Assembly: GCF_052115485.1 (NCBI RefSeq)
Contig: NZ_JBFRGU010000005.1
Location: forward strand, 1-64,000
Source of the DNA: Microvirga sp052115485
Lineage (GTDB): Bacteria; Pseudomonadota; Alphaproteobacteria; Rhizobiales; Beijerinckiaceae
Length of the DNA: 64,000 bases
Direction: 5' to 3'
Of the stretch, positions 23,616 to 32,306 are shown piece by piece. Position numbers and translations under genes: made by a program. Every line of letters begins with the position of its first letter. The stretch's first letter is position 1. The notes below the pieces were generated by a model. It was not told the origin of the DNA, did not search any database, and worked only from the letters and a program-made list of their open reading frames with translations.

Positions 23616-23634
23616 TGACTGGCCAGTCAGTCAT
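23616..23634. promoter_or_regulatory. overlapping palindromes, candidate TetR operator
   Basis: TGACTGGCCAGTCA (23616-23629) is a perfect 14-bp palindrome. An overlapping pair, ATGACTG and CAGTCAT (23615-23634), forms a second. They end 10 nt before the TetR start codon, so binding would block the promoter or ribosome site of the whole efflux operon. Confidence 0.65.
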
Positions 23635-23644
23635 GTGATGAAAG

Positions 23645-24337
23645 ATGCCCCGCGCGTCGAAATCGCCTGAGCTTTCAAGGACTCAACCACTGCGCAAGCG
23701 GGCCGCTCCCCGCCGCCGGGCGCCCGCCCGAAGCGATGAGGATCGGCAGGCGAAATTTTTGCGCATCCTCGATGCGGCTCTCGATGTCTTTTCCGAGAAA
23801 GGGTTCGCGCAGAGCCGGCTGGAAGATGTCGCGGCAAGAGCCGGAATCGCCAAGGGGACAATCTATCTTTACGTGCCCTCGAAGCAGGGGTTGTTCGAGG
23901 CACTCGTGCGCTCCGGTATCGGCGGCGCCATCGCGGAACTCGAGACACGTCTCGCTGTTCTCGATTCCACCGCCGAGGACCGCCTGCGCGCCCTGCTCCA
24001 CTTCTTCAACAAGGAAGTGTTGGGCACCCGCCGCCGCAACATCGTGCGGCTCCTGATCGTCGAAGCGGAACGCATTCCGGCGCTGGCCGATTTTTATCAC
24101 CGCGAAGTGCTCACCCGCGTGCTCAGGCTTTTGCGCGGCATCGCGCAGGAGGCCGTCCGACGCGGCGAGTTCAAATCGGACGAGTTGGTGCGCTTTCCGC
24201 AATTGGTCGCCGCGCCCGGCATCGTGGCGCTGATCTGGGGCGATCTGTTCCAGAGGCTGGAACCCATCGACACGGAGGCGATGTTCGAAGCGCATCTGTC
24301 GCTTCTGATGAGGGCGCTGAAAGGAGAAGCGGCATGA
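23645..24337 (+). CDS. TetR/AcrR-family regulator of the efflux operon
   Basis: 230 residues. A basic Pro/Arg-rich tail of about 30 residues precedes the TetR HTH: ILDAALDVFSEKGFAQSRLE, then VAARAGIAKGTIYLYVPSKQGLFEALV (shown in parts, residues 40-85). The C-terminal ligand domain is helical. The gene overlaps the HlyD-type gene by 4 nt (ATGA), so it heads a four-gene operon. The layout resembles E. coli cecR-ybhGFSR. The double palindrome just upstream suggests self-repression. Confidence 0.9.
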   Translation: MPRASKSPELSRTQPLRKRAAPRRRAPARSDEDRQAKFLRILDAALDVFSEKGFAQSRLEDVAARAGIAKGTIYLYVPSKQGLFEALVRSGIGGAIAELETRLAVLDSTAEDRLRALLHFFNKEVLGTRRRNIVRLLIVEAERIPALADFYHREVLTRVLRLLRGIAQEAVRRGEFKSDELVRFPQLVAAPGIVALIWGDLFQRLEPIDTEAMFEAHLSLLMRALKGEAA

Positions 24338-25314
24338 ACCGCAAACTTCTTGCAGCGCTTGCGCTCATTCTCGTCATCGGGGGCGCCGTCACGTGGTGGA
24401 TTCTGAGCAACGAGAATGAAAGCGAAGTCTTCCAAGGGTACGTGGAAGGCTACTACGTCTATGCCGCACCGGAGACGGGCGGGCGCATTGAAAATCTGAC
24501 CGTCGATTCCGGTTCGCAGGTCAAGGCCGGGCAGTTCCTGTTCCAGATCGAAGGATCGATGGAACTTGCCCAGCGGGATCAGGCGATAGCGCTGTTGGAG
24601 CAGACGAAATCGCAACTGGCCAACCTGGAAGCGGCCCTGCAACGCCCGGAGGAGATCGCCGTTCTGCAGGCACAGGAGCGGCAGGCCCAGGCGCAACTGG
24701 TGCTCTCCACGACCGATCTTACGCGGCAGAAGACCTTGCTCGACCGGGGTATTTCGGCGCAAGCGACCTACGATCAGGCCAAGGCCACCAATGACCGGGA
24801 CAAGGCGGCGCTGGAAGCGGTGCAACGGCAGATTCAGGCGGGACGGATCACCGCCCGCACCGCCGAGATCGCCGCCGCCGAAGCGGCGGTAAAAGCGGCG
24901 CAGGCCAATCTCGAACAGGCCGAGACGCGCCTTGCGAAGCTGAAGGTCTACGCCCCCGCCGATGCGCAGGTGCAGGACGTCTATTTCCGCACCGGCGAAG
25001 TGCCCAATGCCGGTCAGCCGGTGCTCTCCCTTCTGCCGCCGGCCAACCGGCGCATCCGCTTCTATGTGCCGGAGCCGAAGCTCTCCACCATCGCGCTCGG
25101 GCAAGTGGTCGGCGTGACCTGCGACAATTGCCAAAAAGGTCTGACCGCCAAGATCACCTTCATCTCCCACGACGAGGAATACACACCGCCGGTAATCTTC
25201 AGCCTGGAGGAGCGCGCCAAGCTCGTATTCCGCGTCGAGGCGACACCCATCGGCGACACCATCTTGCCGGTTGGTCAGCCGGTGAGCGTTGTCCCGCCGG
25301 AGAACCGTTCATGA
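24334..25314 (+). CDS. HlyD/EmrA-type membrane fusion protein
   Basis: 326-residue periplasmic adaptor. N-terminal anchor at 7-25, barrel-sandwich half-motif GGRIENLTVDSGSQVKAGQ near 53-72, a long coiled-coil hairpin from about 80 to 205 (Ala, Gln, Leu and Glu rich), the second half-motif LKVYAPADAQVQDVYFRTG, and a beta-barrel with VGVTCDNC. It links the inner-membrane ABC exporter to an outer-membrane channel. Overlaps of 4 nt on both sides show tight translational coupling. Closest by layout to YbhG. Confidence 0.88.
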   Translation: MNRKLLAALALILVIGGAVTWWILSNENESEVFQGYVEGYYVYAAPETGGRIENLTVDSGSQVKAGQFLFQIEGSMELAQRDQAIALLEQTKSQLANLEAALQRPEEIAVLQAQERQAQAQLVLSTTDLTRQKTLLDRGISAQATYDQAKATNDRDKAALEAVQRQIQAGRITARTAEIAAAEAAVKAAQANLEQAETRLAKLKVYAPADAQVQDVYFRTGEVPNAGQPVLSLLPPANRRIRFYVPEPKLSTIALGQVVGVTCDNCQKGLTAKITFISHDEEYTPPVIFSLEERAKLVFRVEATPIGDTILPVGQPVSVVPPENRS

Positions 25315-26264
25315 GCGCACAGACGATCGCCAGAGCGCCGGAATCGGACATCGTCATCGACGTGGAAGGCCTGACCAAATCCTTCGGCGGACCACCCGTG
25401 GTGAAGAACCTGACCATGCAGGTGCGCAAGGGCCTGATCTACGGCTTTCTCGGCCCCAACGGCAGCGGCAAGACCACGACCTTGCGCATGCTGTGCGGAC
25501 TTCTCACGCCCGATAGCGGACACGGCACCTGCCTCGGTTACGACATCCGCACCCAGACCGCCGACATCAAGCGCCATGTGGGCTACATGACACAACGCTT
25601 CTCGCTCTATGCGGATCTCTCGATCCGCGAGAATCTGGAATTCGTGGCGCGCATCTACAATCTCGACCACCCGCGCAAAGCTGCGCAGGACGCGATCACG
25701 CGGCTCGGACTTGAGAACCGGGCCGACCAGCTCGCGGGCGATCTGTCGGGTGGGTGGAAACAGCGCCTCGCGCTCGGCGCCTGTATTCTTCCTCAACCTG
25801 AGCTGCTTCTTCTCGACGAGCCGACGGCGGGCGTCGACCCAAAGGCGCGCCGCGATTTCTGGGACGAGATCCACAGGCTCGCTCATGAAGGCCTGACCGT
25901 TCTCGTCTCGACCCACTACATGGACGAAGCCGAGCGCTGCCATGAGATCACTTACATCGCTTATGGCGAGATCCTGGCGCACGGTTCCGTCGCGCAGGTC
26001 GTCGCCGATGCGCATCTGTCCACTTACATCGTGACCGGGGCGAACCTCGCGGATCTTGCCGATTATCTCAAAACACGCGACGGCGTCGACATGGTGGCGC
26101 CCTTCGGCGTCGAGCTGCATGTGAGCGGACGCGACGGCGCGAAGCTCGATGCCGCGACGGCAGAATTGCGCGCCCAAGGCCCGCAGGTTTGGACACGCGG
26201 CGAGCCGACGCTCGAGGACGTGTTCATCGATCTGATGAGCCGCACGAAGGACAACTACGCATGA
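25311..26264 (+). CDS. ABC-2 exporter ATPase (YbhF-like, single domain)
   Basis: 317-residue ATP-binding subunit. Walker A GPNGSGKTT near 51-59, Q-loop YMTQRFSLYADLS, signature LSGGWKQRLALG (W in place of Q is usual in this group), Walker B LLLLDEPTAGVD and H-loop STHYMDEAERC. A C-terminal extension of about 85 residues follows. Unlike E. coli YbhF, which fuses two ATPase domains, this has one and would work as a homodimer. The start overlaps the HlyD stop (ATGA); the ORF open from 25128 is not used. Confidence 0.9.
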   Translation: MSAQTIARAPESDIVIDVEGLTKSFGGPPVVKNLTMQVRKGLIYGFLGPNGSGKTTTLRMLCGLLTPDSGHGTCLGYDIRTQTADIKRHVGYMTQRFSLYADLSIRENLEFVARIYNLDHPRKAAQDAITRLGLENRADQLAGDLSGGWKQRLALGACILPQPELLLLDEPTAGVDPKARRDFWDEIHRLAHEGLTVLVSTHYMDEAERCHEITYIAYGEILAHGSVAQVVADAHLSTYIVTGANLADLADYLKTRDGVDMVAPFGVELHVSGRDGAKLDAATAELRAQGPQVWTRGEPTLEDVFIDLMSRTKDNYA

Positions 26265-27430
26265 ACGGGACAAGCGACGTCGACCGGCGTACGCGGGGCT
26301 TTCGCGCCTCGTTCGGCCGGTTGCGCGCGACCTTCATCAAGGAATTCCTGCAATTGCGCCGCGACCGCATCACGTTCGCAACGATGATCTTCATTCCGCT
26401 CATGCAGTTGCTGTTGTTCGGCACGGCCATCAACGCCAATCCGCGCCATCTGCCGACAGCGGTGTTGATTCAGGACGACAGTTCCTTTGCGCGTTCCTAT
26501 CTCGCAGCCATGCGCGCGACCGACTATTTCGACATCAGCATGACGGCTTCAAGCGAGGCGGATCTCGACTATCTCATCCTGTCCGGAAAGGCGCTGTTCG
26601 GGGTGCAGATTCCCGCCCATTTCGGGCGCGATCTGATCCGAGGCGACAGACCGGAAATCCTCGTCATCGCGGACGCCACCGATCCCTCCGCGACAGGAAA
26701 TGCGGTTGCCGCCCTCAACGGCATTTCCGACACGGTTTTCTCCCGCGAACTGACGGGCGCCGCCGCAAATCTCGCGCCGAAACCGCCACCTTTCGACCTG
26801 CGCGTTCACCTGCGCTACAACCCCGCCATCGAGACGCGGCTCAACATCGTGCCCGGCCTGATGGGCACGATCCTGACGCTCACCATGCTGATCTTCACCG
26901 GCCTCTCCGTGACCCGCGAGATCGAGCGCGGCACCATGGAGAGCCTGCTCGCCATGCCGATCAGGCCCGTGGAAATCATGCTCGGAAAGATCGCGCCCTA
27001 TGTGGTGGTCGGCGGCCTGCAGATGACGTTGATCCTCACCGCCGCACGGCTTCTGTTCGGTGTTCCCGTCGAGGGCAGCCTTCTTCTTCTGGTCACGCTG
27101 ACGCTGCTCTTCATTCTCGCCAATTTGTCCGTCGGCTACACCTTCTCGACTATCGCCACGAACCAGTTGCAAGCGATGCAGATGTCGTTCTTCTACTTTC
27201 TGCCGAACATGCTTCTGTCGGGCTTCCTGTTCCCATTCAGGGGCATGCCGGTCTGGGCGCAATATTTCGGCGAGTTGCTGCCCCTGACCCATTACCTGCG
27301 CATTGTGCGCGGCATCATGCTCAAAGGCACGACCTTCGCCGATTTGCAGATGGATGTTCTGGCGCTCGCCCTGTTCACGCTCGCCGCTATGGCGCTCGCG
27401 GTCGCACGGTTCCGGCAGACCTTGGATTAG
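26261..27430 (+). CDS. ABC-2 exporter permease (YbhS/YbhR-like)
   Basis: 389-residue ABC-2 permease: an amphipathic N-terminal stretch, membrane segment 1 (FATMIFIPLMQLLLFGTAI), a large periplasmic domain to about residue 205, then five membrane segments beginning VPGLMGTILTLTMLIFTGLS, with EIERGTMESLLAMPI as the coupling helix. It overlaps the ATPase gene by 4 nt. Only one permease is present where ybhGFSR has two, so it presumably dimerises with itself. The cargo is likely a drug or toxic compound. Confidence 0.9.
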   Translation: MNGTSDVDRRTRGFRASFGRLRATFIKEFLQLRRDRITFATMIFIPLMQLLLFGTAINANPRHLPTAVLIQDDSSFARSYLAAMRATDYFDISMTASSEADLDYLILSGKALFGVQIPAHFGRDLIRGDRPEILVIADATDPSATGNAVAALNGISDTVFSRELTGAAANLAPKPPPFDLRVHLRYNPAIETRLNIVPGLMGTILTLTMLIFTGLSVTREIERGTMESLLAMPIRPVEIMLGKIAPYVVVGGLQMTLILTAARLLFGVPVEGSLLLLVTLTLLFILANLSVGYTFSTIATNQLQAMQMSFFYFLPNMLLSGFLFPFRGMPVWAQYFGELLPLTHYLRIVRGIMLKGTTFADLQMDVLALALFTLAAMALAVARFRQTLD

Positions 27431-27480
27431 AGCGTAATCAGAACAAGATCTTGTTTCAATCTGAAACGATCAAACTCTAG
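27429..27480. repeat. half-length copy of the 105-bp dispersed element (copy A)
   Basis: Carries AGAGCGTAATCAGAACAAG joined straight to the TTTCAATCTGAAACGATCAAACTCTAG arm found in full copies at 32840, 36515 and 41608 (arm given in parts, 27454-27480). The middle CCGGGCGAACAACCGG part is missing. It sits exactly between the permease stop and the MFS stop. Confidence 0.7.
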
Positions 27481-28985
27481 TCCGCGATGGCTGCCTCGGC
27501 TGCCTTGACCGCGCTGCCCCGCAAAGGACGCTCCTCCATCAAGGCGATGAAGGTGAGCGCGATGGCAAAGCCGATAGCGGCGGCGGCGAAGACCATCTGG
27601 AATACGCCCGCGAGATCGATGCCGCTCTTCGCGGCAGCGGAGGCCATATTCTCGAAGTTCGCAACGTCACCCAAACCCGTGCCGCCGAGCACGATGGCTC
27701 CGAACAGCGCGACGATGAGCGCGCCGCCGAGCGAGCGGAAGAAGTTGGTCGATCCCGTCGCCGTCCCGAGCTGATGCGGCAACACCGCATTCTGGATCGC
27801 AACCGTCGTCACAGGCAAAAGCGTGCCGACGCCGACACTAATGAGGCCGAGGACGAGTTCCACGGCGGCGAGCGGAAGCGTCGCAGCGAAAGCGATCAGA
27901 ATACCCATGCCGACGAGGGAGAGTGTCAGTCCGGCGAGCGGAAGGCGCTTGTAGTGGGTGAAGCGCGCCATGGTGCGCCCGGACACGGTCGCGCCCATCA
28001 CCGTGCCGACACCGAGTGGAATCAGGGCAAGGCCAGAATGGCTCGCGGAGAGACCGCGCACGACCTCGAAAAAGATCGGCAGATAGATGGTGAGCCCGAT
28101 ATAGGTGCCCATGCCGAAACAGGCGGAAAGCGTGCCCATCCGCACCACGGGGTTCTTGAGAACATCGGCGGGAATGAGCGGCTCCGGCGCATACTTCATG
28201 CGAGCGGCGAACAACACCCACAGCCCCGCCGAGGAGCCGACGAGACCGATGATCGGTGTCGAGAACCAGGGAAACCGCAGACCGCCCCAGCTCAGCGCCA
28301 GAAGAAGCGACACGGTCGCGACCACGAGGAGGAAGGCACCCAGAAAATCGAGGCGATGCGGGTGGTCGTGACGCGGCAGTTTCTTCAGGCCGTGATAGGA
28401 GATGACGAAGGCGAGGAGGCCGAGCGGCAGGTTGATCCAGAAGATCACCGACCAATGCAGATGTTCGGCAAAAAACCCGCCGAGCACCGGGCCCGCAAGG
28501 CTCGCCGTCATGAACACGCTGGCGAAATAAACCTGATAGCGGCCACGCTCCTTGGGCGGGACGAGATCCGCGACGATGGTTTGCGCAAGGGCTATCAGCC
28601 CGCCCCCGCCGAGCCCCTGCAAGGCGCGCGCGGCGACTAGCACGAGCATGGTCGGCGCGAGCGCACAGGCGAGAGAACCCACGATGAAGATCGTGATGGC
28701 GATGAGAAGCGTGATGCGCCGCCCATGGCTGTCGCTGAACTTGCCGTAGAGCGGTGTCGCCGCCGTGGCCGTGAGAAGATAGGACGTCACGACCCATGGC
28801 ATATGCTCGAGATCGCCCAGCTCGCGCCCCATGGTCGGCAGCGCCGTCGCGATGATGGTCTGATCGAGCGCTGCGAGAAGCAGGGAGATCATCAATCCGA
28901 GAATGATCGATCGGATTTCGGCTTGGTTCAAAGAGGCGGCAGGTCCGCGCTGGGTTCTGGTCGTCGACTGGTCCATCTCATCCAT
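27477..28985 (-). CDS. DHA2-family MFS drug exporter (14 TM)
   Basis: 502-residue MFS pump of the DHA2 (EmrB/QacA-like) group with about 14 membrane segments. Motif C-like and motif A-like parts are visible: LAALDQTIIATALPTMGREL in segment 1 and GKFSDSHGRRITLL after segment 2. It exports drugs or similar compounds by proton exchange. The frame is open to 29132, but the added N-terminus is not family-like. ATG 28985 or 28976 is more likely, although neither has a strong ribosome site. It lies 92 nt downstream of the MarR-GNAT gene on the same strand and is the probable target. Confidence 0.88.
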   Translation of the reverse strand: MDEMDQSTTRTQRGPAASLNQAEIRSIILGLMISLLLAALDQTIIATALPTMGRELGDLEHMPWVVTSYLLTATAATPLYGKFSDSHGRRITLLIAITIFIVGSLACALAPTMLVLVAARALQGLGGGGLIALAQTIVADLVPPKERGRYQVYFASVFMTASLAGPVLGGFFAEHLHWSVIFWINLPLGLLAFVISYHGLKKLPRHDHPHRLDFLGAFLLVVATVSLLLALSWGGLRFPWFSTPIIGLVGSSAGLWVLFAARMKYAPEPLIPADVLKNPVVRMGTLSACFGMGTYIGLTIYLPIFFEVVRGLSASHSGLALIPLGVGTVMGATVSGRTMARFTHYKRLPLAGLTLSLVGMGILIAFAATLPLAAVELVLGLISVGVGTLLPVTTVAIQNAVLPHQLGTATGSTNFFRSLGGALIVALFGAIVLGGTGLGDVANFENMASAAAKSGIDLAGVFQMVFAAAAIGFAIALTFIALMEERPLRGSAVKAAEAAIAD

Positions 28986-29077
28986 CGCGTCGTGGCGGAT
29001 TGTCTTTTTAAGAGCGAAGGCGGCTTTGTCCCGAACAATCCGCGCAGGTCTGGTATGCATCCTTCCTGACGAGAGGA

Positions 29078-30028
29078 TCAAGCGGCCTGTTTTCTCCGCA
29101 CGAATCGCTGTTCCATAACCTCCTCGCCCCACTGCCGCCCCGACCTTTCTTCGGCCAGGGTGAAGCCGGATGCCTCATAGAGACGCCGGGCCGCATCGAG
29201 ACCTCGAAACGTCCAGAGGTGAGTTTCAGGAAAGCCTTGCCGGTCACAGAAGGCGACAGCCTCGGAAAGCAATTTGCGACCGATACCGCCACCGCGGATT
29301 CCATCATCCACGATGAACCACCGAAGATGTGCAACACCAGGCCCCATATCTTCGCCGTCGATGGCAATCATGGCGACGACGCGTCCAGCCTGCATGGCCC
29401 GCCAAAGCTGATTGCAAGGGTTGTCCAAGCGACCGGAAAACTCGGCCAGGCCCGCGGCCACGGTCGCTTCGAAGGGACGACCGAAACCGACTGTTCGCGC
29501 GTAATAGAGCGCGTGCATCTCGACGCAGCGGGCCAGGACACCCGGCTGATATCCGGTCTCGATTGTCACGGGCAGCAAGTCGTCTTTTGCTGTCGATCTA
29601 TCCTCCCCCAGGGCTTGCGCATAGAGCCGCAGGCCGTCAACCACGGTCTGGTGCTGCTCGGGGCGCAATCGCCCCAGCGCCTCTGCCACCTGTCGCCGGG
29701 CGAAATCATGAATTTCAGCCACCACCACTCGACCTTTGGAGGTCAGGATGAGCTTTTTCGTGCGGCCATCCGGCTCGCCCGGCTCCTCCTTCAACATGCC
29801 CGCTTCTATAAGCTTGCGCAGCATTCGGCTGACGCTCGACTTTTCGAGATTGAGAAGATTGGACAACTCGCCGGCCGTGATCGCCTCTTGCGCGCTGATC
29901 TCAAGGAGTGCGTGGACCGCCGAAGGCGGCATCTCGGTTCCAGCCAAACCCTCCCGCATGAACCCGAGTTCTCGCACAAGGCGGCGCGATGCCACCCGGA
30001 TCGATTCGATGGAGGTTACGTCCGCCAT
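29078..30028 (-). CDS. MarR-type regulator fused to a GNAT acetyltransferase
   Basis: 316-residue two-domain protein. Residues 1-145 are a MarR winged HTH (EAITAGELSNLLNLEKSSVSR is the HTH region, here in part; the wing is EPGEPDGRTKKLILTSKG). Residues about 165-305 are a GNAT domain with the acetyl-CoA loop RGGGIGRKLL and a closing ARRLYEASGFTLAEER. Such fusions are known regulators that may acetylate or sense a drug-like ligand. GGAG lies 9 nt before ATG 30028; ATG 30061 is the alternative. A MarR-style palindrome lies at 30055-30069, and a DHA2 pump gene follows. Confidence 0.88.
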   Translation of the reverse strand: MADVTSIESIRVASRRLVRELGFMREGLAGTEMPPSAVHALLEISAQEAITAGELSNLLNLEKSSVSRMLRKLIEAGMLKEEPGEPDGRTKKLILTSKGRVVVAEIHDFARRQVAEALGRLRPEQHQTVVDGLRLYAQALGEDRSTAKDDLLPVTIETGYQPGVLARCVEMHALYYARTVGFGRPFEATVAAGLAEFSGRLDNPCNQLWRAMQAGRVVAMIAIDGEDMGPGVAHLRWFIVDDGIRGGGIGRKLLSEAVAFCDRQGFPETHLWTFRGLDAARRLYEASGFTLAEERSGRQWGEEVMEQRFVRRKQAA

Positions 30029-30054
30029 TGTACCCGTCTCCGCTTGCTGATTTA

Positions 30055-30069
30055 GTTGCATGATACAAC
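30055..30069. promoter_or_regulatory. candidate MarR operator
   Basis: GTTGCATGATACAAC: arms GTTGYAT and ATRCAAC around a single central base, with one mismatch. It lies 27 nt before the chosen MarR-GNAT start (30028), in the place expected for self-repression, and 115 nt from the divergent YcaQ-like gene. Confidence 0.6.
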
Positions 30070-30183
30070 CAATAACCGAAACATCGTGGCTTCGCAAGGA
30101 TGTGCCGGTTCCGGCCTCCCGCTGAAGACGCGGTGGAAAACACCCCGCACTTGCGACATCCGGCGACTTGGCGCTAACTGGGC

Positions 30184-31398
30184 ATGTTCTTGATTCGTTT
30201 CGCCATGGCCAATCGCACGAAACTCTCCCTCGCCCAAGCCCGGCGCATCGCGCTGGCCGCCCAGGGTCTTCACGAAGGCCGTCCCGGCGCAGCGACATCG
30301 CGGCATCTCACCCGGGCGCTGCAAAGGTCGCACCTGTTGCAGATCGATTCGGTCAACGTGCTGGTGCGCGCCCATTACATGCCGCTGTTCTCGCGGCTGG
30401 GATCGTATGATCGCGCCCTCCTCGAACAGGCCGCCTACGCGCGAAAGCACCGCAAGACCTTCGAATATTGGGGGCATGAGGCCTCGCTGATCAATCTCGA
30501 CCTGCATCCCCTGTTCCGCTGGCGCATGGCGCGCGCGGCCAAGGGCGAGGGGATTTATGGCGGCATCGCCCGGTTCGGACAGGAAAAGCGCGCCTTCATC
30601 GAGAAAGTCCGCCAGGAAATCGCCGCGCGCGGCCCCATCGGCGCGGGCGAATTGTCGGATGGCGGCAAGGCCAAGGGATCCTGGTGGGGCTGGAGCGACG
30701 GCAAGCGCGCGCTGGAATGGCTGTTCTGGGCTGGCGAAGTGACCACCGCCTCGAGGCGCGGATTCGAACGGCTCTACGATCTGCCGGAACGGGTGATCCC
30801 GTCATCCATCCTCAACGCGCCGACACCATCCGAGGATGAGGCTCAGCGCCAGTTGCTGCGGCTCTCCATCCAGGCGCTCGGCATCGCCAGCGAGCGCTGC
30901 CTGCGCGATTATTTCCGCATCGGGCCAACCATCGCCAAAGCGCGTCTTCCCGAACTCGTGGAGGCGGGCGATCTCGTTCCCGTCACCGTCGAGGGTTGGG
31001 ACGGCCCGGTTTATCTCGACCCGAACGCCCGCATGCCGCGCAAGGTGGAAGCGCAGGCGCTGGTTTCGCCCTTCGACCCCATCGTCTGGGAGCGCACCCG
31101 CACCGAGCGGCTGTTCGACTTCCACTATCGCATCGAAATCTATACCCCCGTGGAGAAACGCGAGTTCGGCTATTACTGCCTGCCGTTCCTTCTCGGCGAA
31201 GACATCGTCGCCCGTCTCGACCTGAAGGCGGATCGCGCGACGGGACGCCTGGTCGTCCACTCGATCCACCCGGAACATCACGCCAAGCCCGATGAAATCG
31301 CCCCCGCCTTGGGCGACGAATTGCGTCTTATGGCGAAGTGGCTCGATCTCGGCGAGATCAAGACGCCGAAAGCGTGGACGAAAAGACTCGGGCTTTGA
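30184..31398 (+). CDS. YcaQ/AlkZ-like winged-helix DNA glycosylase family protein
   Basis: 404-residue member of the HTH_42 (YcaQ/AlkZ) family. The N-terminal part holds LLQIDSVNVLVRAHYMPLFSRLG near 55-77; the Q-I-D stretch matches the catalytic QxD motif of YcaQ, the E. coli glycosylase that unhooks interstrand crosslinks. It ends with FDPIVWERTRTERLFDFHYRIE near 305, also a family mark. It is therefore likely a DNA-repair glycosylase for bulky or crosslinked bases. Start 30184 or ATG 30205 (MANRTKLS), neither with a strong ribosome site. Confidence 0.85.
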   Translation: MFLIRFAMANRTKLSLAQARRIALAAQGLHEGRPGAATSRHLTRALQRSHLLQIDSVNVLVRAHYMPLFSRLGSYDRALLEQAAYARKHRKTFEYWGHEASLINLDLHPLFRWRMARAAKGEGIYGGIARFGQEKRAFIEKVRQEIAARGPIGAGELSDGGKAKGSWWGWSDGKRALEWLFWAGEVTTASRRGFERLYDLPERVIPSSILNAPTPSEDEAQRQLLRLSIQALGIASERCLRDYFRIGPTIAKARLPELVEAGDLVPVTVEGWDGPVYLDPNARMPRKVEAQALVSPFDPIVWERTRTERLFDFHYRIEIYTPVEKREFGYYCLPFLLGEDIVARLDLKADRATGRLVVHSIHPEHHAKPDEIAPALGDELRLMAKWLDLGEIKTPKAWTKRLGL

Positions 31399-31475
31399 AA
31401 GCCTTCCCCCAGAGTATCGCGGGATACGGCGCCTCAATTTCACTCTTCCCCACCCGGACGACCCCCCCACCCCGA

Positions 31476-31497
31476 CCCCTCCCCGCAAGGGGGAGGG
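31476..31497. repeat. CCCCTCCCC-GCAA-GGGGGAGGG hairpin
   Basis: A GC-rich hairpin with a GCAA (GNRA-type) loop between the YcaQ-like and PAP2 genes. It may stop or stabilise the upstream transcript; similar short stems are scattered in alphaproteobacterial genomes. Confidence 0.55.
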
Positions 31498-31548
31498 AGG
31501 GCCGAACCACCCTCGCCAGGATCCATCACACAGCCTATTCTCCCCTCC

Positions 31549-32298
31549 ATGAAAACATTCTTCTCGCCCGCCCAGCGTCTCTGGCTGCGGTTTGGTCTCA
31601 ATGAAATCGGCCCGCTCGTTTCCTTCTTTGGCATCGCACTTTTCGCGCTCGCTTTCGTGTTGATCGCGGACGAAGTCGTGGAAGGTGAAACGCACGCCTT
31701 CGACCGCGCGCTCCTTATGGCTCTGCGCAACCCGGCCAATCCGGCCGACCCGCTCGGTCCCGTCTGGCTCGAAGAGGCGGCGCGGGACATGACCGGCCTT
31801 GGCGGAACGGCCGTGCTCGGCATCATCACGGTGTCCGCCATCATCGGCTTTCTCATGGCGGGAAAGCGCGGCACGGCCCTTCTCGTGCTGATCGCCGTCG
31901 ACGGCGGCATGATCCTGTCGAGCCTTCTGAAGAACGGGTTCGACCGGCCGCGTCCCGATCTCGTGCCACATGCCATGGAAGTCTACACGGCAAGTTTTCC
32001 GAGCGGCCACGCCATGCTCTCGGCCATCGCCTATCTGACGCTCGGCGCGATTTTCGCGCGGACGCTTCCGCGAAAACGTCTCAAGGCCTTCATCATGAGC
32101 CTCGCCGTCTTCCTCACGCTCATCATCGGCGTGAGCCGGGTCTATCTCGGCGTTCACTGGCCGAGTGACGTGTTGGCCGGCTGGAGCGTCGGCGCGGCGT
32201 GGGCTTCCTTGTGCTGGTTCGTGACTTTGCAATTGCAACGTCGGGGCCAGGTGGAGCGGCCCGGCGAGCGCGCACCGGAATCCTCGGGCGCCGCCTGA
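31549..32298 (+). CDS. PAP2-family phosphatase, membrane-bound
   Basis: 249-residue membrane phosphatase with all three PAP2 motifs: LKNGFDRPRPD near 125, FPSGHAM near 146 and SRVYLGVHWPSDV near 195. About six membrane segments. It removes phosphate from lipid phosphates such as undecaprenyl pyrophosphate or phosphatidate. It is followed after 8 nt by recX. Confidence 0.9.
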   Translation: MKTFFSPAQRLWLRFGLNEIGPLVSFFGIALFALAFVLIADEVVEGETHAFDRALLMALRNPANPADPLGPVWLEEAARDMTGLGGTAVLGIITVSAIIGFLMAGKRGTALLVLIAVDGGMILSSLLKNGFDRPRPDLVPHAMEVYTASFPSGHAMLSAIAYLTLGAIFARTLPRKRLKAFIMSLAVFLTLIIGVSRVYLGVHWPSDVLAGWSVGAAWASLCWFVTLQLQRRGQVERPGERAPESSGAA

Positions 32299-32306
32299 CA
32301 TCAACC

